From assembly GCA_905221605.1 (NCBI GenBank), contig CAJNDS010000591.1:395001-448200 (forward strand): a stretch of 53,200 nucleotides of DNA, written 5' to 3'. Below, piece by piece: positions 36,542-45,500 of this stretch. A model generated the notes under the pieces. The model was given only the letters and a program-made list of their open reading frames with translations, did no database searches and was not told the origin of the DNA. How positions within the stretch are numbered: the stretch's first letter is position 1; every line of letters starts with the position of its first letter. Both the position numbers and the translations under genes were made by a program. This DNA is from Symbiodinium natans (taxonomy: Eukaryota; Sar; Dinophyceae; Suessiales; Symbiodiniaceae).

Positions 36542-39500
36542 CAGACACATACTTACCTCTCCCCCTCAGTCTCCCCCTCAGATCCGAATTAACGGCCTAC
36601 CCCCCTGATTCCCCCAGCCGAAAAACCGAAAAACCTAAAACCCGAAGCCCTAAACCGAAACCCTAAAACCCTAAAATCCTAAAACCCTAAAACCCTAAAA
36701 CCCTAAAACCCAAAAACCCAAAACCTTTAACCATGAATGAAACCCTAAACTCTAAACCCAAAACCATCCCAGAAGCACACCACAGGTGGGGGGGGGCTCA
36801 GAGGCCCGCCAAACCCGCAACCATACATACATATACATATATATATACATACATATATATATATAATATTAATACTTATTACATATATATATATATATAT
36901 ATATGTATAGATACATACATACATGCATATATACATATATGCATATATACAAATTTACACATATGCATTTACAGATTATCACCATCATTATTATTTTAAG
37001 TTATTGTTTTTGTCATTGTTATTGTTATAGGCATTGGTATTGTCATTGTTCTTTTTTTATTGTTGTTGTTATTGTTCTGTTATTATTGTTACCAGTGTTG
37101 CTATGATGATTATTACCATTGATATCAGCATTCTTATTATTTGTATTCTGATGTTATATTACAGTATACTTTTTGACATAATCATGTACTTCTGTTTTGC
37201 TTGCTTGGAAGCCCTTCTGACTGAGTAAGCAGGGTTAGTAAGGTGGGTTCTGGGCATTATCATAGGGTTTCTAGCGGATACGATGTAGACTTACTAAGTC
37301 AACAGATCTTCCAAGTATGAGTTTATGTATACTTGTACCCTCCAAATACACCACAGTAGTGGCCTGTATTTTGGGGTGATACGCATTAGAAGCATATTGA
37401 GGGTCCAGGCTTCAGGTTTTTGTTCGCTCGCGGCAGAAGGATCATAGGGTGTGGGGTTTGGAGGGGGTTTGGGGGTTTAGGGTCTCGGGTTTAGGGTTTA
37501 GGGTTTAGGGGGATTTGGTGGTTTAGGGTATAGGCTGTATGGAGCCATCAAGTATGGGGCTTTCGGCTTTGGGGAATTTGGGGTGATCGGACAGGGCTTC
37601 AAGGCTTGAGGGTTCAGTGTGGCTTGTGGGGGGTTGGGGACAAAAAACTTCTGGCCGATGCAAAAAACCTGCAGGATTTCGAGGTTTGGGGTTTAGGGTT
37701 TGGGGTTTAGGGTTTAGGGTTTGGGCTCGCTCTCGAATGGCATGGTTTTCGTCCCAGGCAGGCAGTGCAGCAGTCCTAGCCGTAAAAAGGGTTTGGGTTC
37801 TAGGGCTTGGGCGCGCTGCGCTTCAGCGTATACTGAAAGATGTAGTGGCCCAGCCACCCCTTAACCACCCTGAGCCCATGAGAACCCAAAGATCCAAAAA
37901 GGAGGTTCCTAAGAATGACCCAATAGTTTGGGATGTTCCCCCTTGTACGAACTGTCCTTAATAGGGATGAAAGTACCCCCCCCCCCCTTTTTGCAATCCA
38001 GATTAAGGACTCATAGTATAAGTTGGAACATCCCAACCAATAGTCTTCCAGGGTACTATTTGGGGGTTCTACTTCTTGGGATCCTCCTAGAACTCAGGGG
38101 TTTCCCTATTCGCCCCCCTCGAAACTACCCCCTCCTAGGTACCCCCCTTAAAGAACCTTAATCAGGCTCAATTATCCCTAAATAGCCTTGATGATGAGGG
38201 GAACCTAAGGGTGGTAGTATACTTTGTGGTACTTTACTGTAACTTTACATCTTTAGCCTTTTTGGGCTTATTGGGTTTCTTAATAAGGCAGCTAACAGTT
38301 TAAATTTGTACTAGCCTCCTAAGTGCAGCCAAGTATACAGGGGGGTAGTAGGGGAACCCCTGGAGCACCTGTGGGTCTGGGAAGGCTATGGCCCAGCTCT
38401 CGGCCAATGGGACAGCAGTGCCCTGGGCTGGCGAGGCACCGTCGTTAAGGGTTTAGGGTCTAGGGTCTAGGGTTTAGGGTTTAGGGTTTAGGTTTTAGGG
38501 TTTTGGGGCGGTAGGTTTCTGCAGCTTGTACCAGACTCCGGAAGACTTGAGCCGTCGGCATTGGCTCAGAGAGAGAGAGTCTGGGTTCCAGAAAAAGGGT
38601 CGTCTCTTGTCTAAAGCCTCCACCCTCAATTTTGAACCCTAACCTCCAGCTAAAAACACAAGCCCTAAACCCCTGTAACCTCCCAAGTTCTAATCATTAA
38701 AGGAACTGTTGCATAGGTGCTTGCGTGCCCAGGTCAGCAACAGAAGTGTCTTTGAGTCTACAGACTTCAAGGCTTTCAGGGTCGCTTCACAAGCTTTGCT
38801 TCGTTTGGGGCGAGTTTTCTTTGCTAGCCAAAGTACTGCAGCAGCAGCCAAGAGCGACACCCCTAAACCCTAAGCCCTAAACCCTAAGCCTAAGCCCTAC
38901 AAATTACGGGTACCAAGCCAGAGCCCTCAGCCTTAAAGGCAAAGCAGCTGAGCAGCTGCAAGACCCCTAATAGTTACCCCCCCTTGTTCTTCGTAGGGCA
39001 TGAGGGAATGAGAGAGCCCGACTATCATCCCTAAAAGGGTAAAAAAAGAATCGGGCCCTCATTCCCTCATTCCCTGCTACCCTAAACCCTTATAAACCCT
39101 AAACCCTAAACCCTAAACCCTAAGCCAGATTCAGGTGCTTGCCTATGGCCATCCCACCTACTATGGGATGATGGTGGCCAAGTTTGAGCGGGAGCCGGCA
39201 GGGGCTTTGATGGTTTAGGAGCTTAGCACCAGAAAACGGCGCATCCGCCACAAGAACACCCTCCTAAACCCTAATCCTTCTAAACCCTAAACCTTACCCC
39301 CTATAACAACCCTAAACCCCAAACCCTAAACCCTCAACAACCCTAGTCTTCATGTTGAGGATCCGGATGTCATGAACAGCATGGCGCCGTGCCGAAAAGA
39401 AGGGGACCTGACATCCGCCTCGGCTTCCTAAGCCCTGCGCCCTAAACCCCAAACCCTAAACCCGAAACCCTAGCCCTAAACCCTAAACCCTAACCCCTGA

Positions 39501-42500
39501 TTGTCACGTTCTCAGGGATGACCAGACATGAGACCCGAAGTCGAGACCCCTCCGATTTTGAGGGTCCGTTTAGTTTGGGTGTCTTATGTACCATTGACGT
39601 GTGGTGGATTTAGGGTGGAGGGTCTATAGGGTTAGGGTTTACGGTTTAGGGTTCAGGGTTTAGGGTTTTGATTTTTAGGGTTTTGGGTTTGGCTTGAGGC
39701 TCGCAACCCTATCGCAGAGTAACCCATGTGCCCTCTCAAAAAACGGTACGTAGACCCGATGCTCAAGGTAGATCCCCCCTTTCTAACTCGAGGTAGCTTT
39801 AAACCCCTAAAACTCAAACCTTCAACGCTCTTAAACCTAAACCGTAGTTTGGGTTCATAAGCTAAGGATGGTGTTGCTCGTGCTCTCCATCGCGCTGATG
39901 AATCTCGTGACCGCGGCCAAAGACTCAGACTGCTCAGGCGTAGGCGTACGTAACCAGCTTGGGGGATTCCTGCAACTTGCAGGATTTAGGGTTTAGGGTT
40001 AGGGTTTAGGGTTTAGGGCCTAGGGCCTAGGGCCTAGGGTTTAGGGTTTAGGGTGTAGGGTTTAGGGTTTAGGGTCCTGGTGCCCGTATTTCGGGAGTGC
40101 CCATGTCCCAGGGCAACAGGAAGGGATTGGACACCCTCAGCCCAAAACCCGAAGCCCGAAGTCCAACGCCTGTAACATGTCGAGAGCTCACTGCTTCTGC
40201 AGAACCCTAAACCCTAAACCCTAAACCCTAAACCCTAAACCCTAAGGGATGCGTGGGGATTTTGTTGCTTTAAGCTTCTATTTTTTGGGTAAGGATGCCT
40301 AAGCTGCAGCTACAACTATAGGGTTTGCCAGGGTTCCAAGTTCAGAATAGGAACAGGACCTCCGACCCGCATCCCTCTGAAAGCTTCCTTAGGTCATGGT
40401 CAACTCGTCACTGGATCAGGTCGGCCACGCGCGAAGGATTTTGGATTTAGGGCTTAGGGTTTAGGATGTAGCCTAGTAGTAGAGTAGATAACCTTTAACC
40501 TTTTTTGGGGTAGTATAATCCCCTTATAATCCCAAAGGTTAACCTTGAATTCCCCCAGGTTACTGGACAACTAGGGTAGGGCTTGGGGCTTGGTTCGGGT
40601 TTCGAAGCCCCAAAACACGGGCGACGATCACGGGATTAAAGCTCGAACCCCTAAGGTTGTACCCCTCAAGGTTCCCCTTGCTATACTCCTAAGACATACT
40701 GTTCGTTAGTAGGGAATGAGGGAATGAGGGCCCCATGTATACTGTATACTGTATACCCTTTACGGGATTCTATCGGGGTACCTCATACCCTAAACCCTAA
40801 GAATGTGCCCCTTTTCTTCCCTTCATGGGTACTTCAAAAAGGGGTCCCCAGCGCACAAGGGTACAGACTGAAGGGTCCAAGGTATACCACCCTAAACCCT
40901 AAACCCTAAACCCTAAACCCTAAACCCTAAACCCTAAACCCTAAACCCTAAACCCTAAACCCTAAACCCTAAACCCTAAACCCTAAACCCTAAACCCAAC
41001 AACTGGTCACCCTGTAAGACTGGGCATCCCTGGAGTCAACCCCTGCTCGCCGCCTACAGCCAACCAGCCTGAGGGTGTTCGGGTTTTAGGGTTTAGGCGT
41101 AGGGTTTAGGGTTTAGGGTTTAGGGTTTATAGGGTTTAGGGTTAGGGCTTAGGGCTTAGGACTCAGGGTTTAGGGTTTAGGGTTTACGGGCTCGTTTAGG
41201 GTTCAGGGTGTTAGAGTGTTGGGGTGTTAGGGTGTTAGGGTGTTAGCAGGGTTTTGGGTGTAGGGCGTAGAGCGTCGGGTGTTCGGTGTTCGGCTGTTAA
41301 GTTGTTAAGGTTTCCAGGGTTTTGGGGTCTTGGGGGGTTGGGGTTTCGGGTTCAAATGTGGTTTAGAGTAGACACGTAGAGTCTCAGCCCTTAAGCGGAG
41401 ACCACGGCCCGAACCAGTTCCCCTGTGGCGTGCGGGCTTCTTGAAGGTTCGTGGTTGTGGTTTAGGGTTTAGGGTTTAGAGTACCCCACTTCTGACCTAG
41501 CTGGAAATATTCCCTGAACATACCCCTTGAGCTCTGAACCATGTCGAAGTACGCGTCTTAAGGGTGGCCCTTCCTTGCCTAAACCCTAAACCCTAAACCC
41601 TAAACCCTAAACCCTAAACCCTAAACCCTAAACCCCAAACCCCAAACCCCAAACCCCAAACCCCAAACCCCAAACCCTAAAGCCTAGACTGCGCGCCAGG
41701 CCTCTGAAGACAAGGAGGTGAAGAAGGCTCGACAGAAGTTTGGATGGTTTGCGCGGGCGGTCGAGGAAGTTGTGCGCAGGAGAACTCAGGGTTTGGGGTT
41801 TAGGGTTCTGGGACTCTACTTACCTACATTTTTTAGTAGTAACTGCCCCTGAATTAGTAGGTACAACCCATAAAACTGTAGGTACAGAGGGTCCCAGGTA
41901 AACTTAAACCCAAGTGCACTTAGGGCGCAGTCCTGAAAACATGAAGCGGATGCGGGCGATTCTGACGCTTTGCAGTGGACATTGGCTTACAGCCGCATAG
42001 AAAGGTTAGGGGGTTAGGGTTTTAGGGTTTAGGGTTTAGCGTTTGGGGTCTAGGGCCCTAAACCCTACAGACCCTAAATGCCAATTTCTTCCCTAAACCC
42101 TAAACCCTAAACCCTAAACCCTAAACCCTAAACCCTAAACCCTAAACCCTAAACCCTAAACCCTAAACCCTAAACCCTAAACCCTAAACCCTAAACCCTA
42201 AACCCTAAACCCTAAACCCAATCCTTGGATGCTGACAGTATACACCTCCGGAGGCCTGGCTGGCGGCCAAGAAGAAAAAGCAGATGGAGGCAGGTTGTGG
42301 GAGGGTTTAGGGTTTAGGGTTTAGGGTTTAGGGTTTAGGGTTCTCATAGAATAGAATAGAATTGAATACCATAGAATAGAAAGAATAATATGAAATTTTC
42401 TAGTATAGTGGGCTGTGGCAGTACGGCTTTACGGCTCGCGTGGCTGCGACGACTGAAGCAAACAATGTGGCAACACTATAAGGTTCCAAAAAACAGGTTT

Positions 42501-45500
42501 ACGGTTTAGGGTAGAAGGGTACCCCTGCCCCCAAACTCCCCCTGTTCCCTGAGTAGCCTCCAATTCAGGGCAGTTTGGGTGGGGTCTGCCCGTAAGCCCT
42601 AAACTCTAAACCTTAAACCCTAAACCCTAAACCCTAAACCTTGGGTGGTGAAAAGTGTGGGTGCCCACGTGGTGGGGTCCGGATTCCGCTCTCTCGCATA
42701 GGCTCGGGGCGATCTCCTGCTTGACTATCTAAGAATCGTTTCATGGACCCTTTTGTGGGTTAGGGTTTAGGGTTTAGGGTTTAGGGTTTAGGGTTTAGTG
42801 TTTAGGGTTTAGGGCAACTTGGGGGTTTCCGAGATTAGGGGTGCCTTACTGGGGTCCTCATTATAGCGGAGTCCCACTGTTTGCGGGACGATATTAAGGG
42901 TCCCTTATCTTCGGAAACCCCCATGTGGTCCCTTACTTTCTTTAAAGGGTTCTGAAGTATGAGCCCTTGGGTGATGTAGGGTATATACGGGGCATATAAG
43001 AGGCCCCTTTACGGGCCCATGGTAAGGGACCATGCAACGACCCTGCAAACGAGGGTTTAGGGCTTAGGGCTTAGGGTTTAGGGTTTAGGGTTACGGACAG
43101 GCTTCAGAGGTCCGTGTTAAAAAGGGTTTAGGGTTTAGGGTTTAGGGCCCCTCAAGAATTTCCGATGCGTGCATCTACCTGCAAAGTGCGTCCAGGAGTT
43201 GAAGGTGATGTTCCACGAGTTGGACGAGGATAGCAGGGGTGGGGTTTGGGGTTTAGGGTTTAGGGTGTAGGGTTTAGGGTTTAGGGTTTAGGGTTTAGGG
43301 TTTAGGGTTTAGGGTTTAGGGACCCTGAGCCCGAGAACCTAGCTAAGTCCTATCAACTATAAACCCCTAGCCACAGATGCGCCCTAGACCCTGAACCCCC
43401 AAAAACCCTTGTGAAGTGGACGTCAGTTTAGCAAGCAAACTATGTCGGCGTTGGAAATATGTCGCATTTTCCCTTGTTGGGCTTAAGGGATTAGATTTCG
43501 GAACTTTTTCAGAGGGTTTACTTAAGAACCCCCCCCCAAGAAAAAAAAAAAGATGATGATCCCTACATTGCCCTTGTAAGGTTTTTGTTGGGGTGAGGGG
43601 GGGGGGGTTCTCCAGCAAATGCTCTTTGAAAGGGCCAACCAAGACAAGAAGCCCTAAACCCGAAACCCCAAACCCTACAGACCCTAAACCCTAAACCCTC
43701 AACCCTATAGACCTAAAAACCCCAAAGGCCCTAAACCCTAAACCCTCAACCCTATAGACCTAAACCCCAAAGGCCCTAAACCCTAAACCCTAAACCCTAA
43801 ACCCTAAACCCTAAACCCTAACCCCCTGTGAGGACGGCTCAGGGGACCTCTCCCTCTCCGAGATCCGCACCGCACCCCAGCACCTGCGAACCGAGCTCCA
43901 GGCCAGACGCAGCTGTTGTCTAGCTGGTCTAGTTGGGTTGGGGTTTTGAGGGTTTTGAGGGTTTTTAGGGTTTTTAGGGCCTTTAGGGTTTTTAGGGGTT
44001 TTTAGGGCCTCAAGGGTTTTCAGGGGTTTTGAGGGTTTTTAGGGGGTTTTTGGGGTTTTTGGGGCTTAGGATTTGGGGCTTCTGTGTCGCACCAGGCAAG
44101 GACTTCAGAGCCCTTGTTCAAAAACGGGTTTAAGGGTGCCCCGCAACCCCCAACCCCCACTAGGGCTTCTTAGGGCTTTGAGTGCAGTTTTGGATTCTCT
44201 GGGCTTATAGTTTAGGGTTTAGGGTTGAGGGGGTTCTGAACCTAGCTCTTCCGCCCAAAGAGACGCGAGATTTTTTTCTGAATGGTCTGAGGTTTTCAGA
44301 ACCCGAACCCTTAACCTAGACCCGAAACCCTAAAGCCCTGAACCCTGGTTCCCCCCGTTTATGAGCCCTTTGTGCTCCTACTTGGAGGTTCATGGTATTT
44401 GTTAGCCAGTGGTAACTGTGCTTATAACCCACTTGTGAGCCTCTTAAGCGCCCTAACATGGTTCTAAGTACAAAAAGTACAGTTATAAGTTGTCAATAAG
44501 TACCATGAACCTCCAAGTAGGCTTTTCTGAGACCTTGCAAGGGGTTCCAGGTTTGTACTGGGCTTGGAAACGGCTGGGGGTTTCTGGTGTTGGGGGCTGC
44601 AGGGGATATTTTGGGTTGAGGGGGTGGGAGAGAGTATTCTCTGTGCAGTGGTCTTTTGGCAGTCCTATTGCTTGCAGGGAAGTAAGAAGCAAAGTCGCTT
44701 CTTTTCTCGACTTGTGTTCTTTGTGCGTGAACTCACTTCTTTCGTGGTTCGCTTCTTTCATTGCCCAATATTTGGTTTACAAAGTTCCTGCGATTGACGC
44801 AGGTTTGCAATGCTAATGGGAATGTATATCTCGGGTACCCCCTTTCTGTGAAACACCCATACTTTGGGATGTTCGCCCTTATACTAAGAGTCCTGAATAG
44901 GAAGCATACTAGGGGATGCTCCAATCCCCATTTAAGACTGGTAGTATACGGTTGGAACATCCCAAACTAAACCCTAAGCCCCAAACCCTAAACCCGAAAC
45001 CCATACTCAACCCAACTTAACTTAACCCATATACAGTACTTTTAAGCCTTTCTCAGGAGCTTGCCGGCAGCGAAGACATCGAGCAGCTGTTCATGATGCT
45101 GGACTATGATGGAGGCCTCCTAGGGCTTAGGGTTTAGGGTTATCAGGTGATTAGCAGAAGCGGATGTCCTTGAGCCTGATGAGACGTTCCTGAGGTTTAG
45201 ACGTCAGGGTCGAGGGTTCCTGTCAACGATGGGTTGCGCTTTGCGCTTTGCTGGGTTTTCCTTCCTTCTGGCATCACCCTAAACCCTAAACCCTAAACCC
45301 TAAACCCTAAACCCTAAACCCTAAACCCTAAACCCTAAACCCTAAACCCTAAACCCTTAGGCTGGAGACCCTGAGCTAGAGCCTCTTATCGACCATGGGG
45401 TCCGAAGAAGCCCTTTAGGGGTTTAGGGTTTAGGGCTAGGGTTTAGGGTTGAGGGTTTAGGACTAGGGTTTGGGGGTTAGGGGCTTAGGGTTTAGGGTTC

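Noticed and set aside
36378-36608. 76-codon open frame starting [13 protein letters not shown]
   Set aside because: The same DNA in another frame gives [13 protein letters not shown], a conserved LigB-family segment with correct splice borders.
36500-37228. Frames rich in YIYIY and IYTYI
   Set aside because: Direct translation of (TA)n and related microsatellites.
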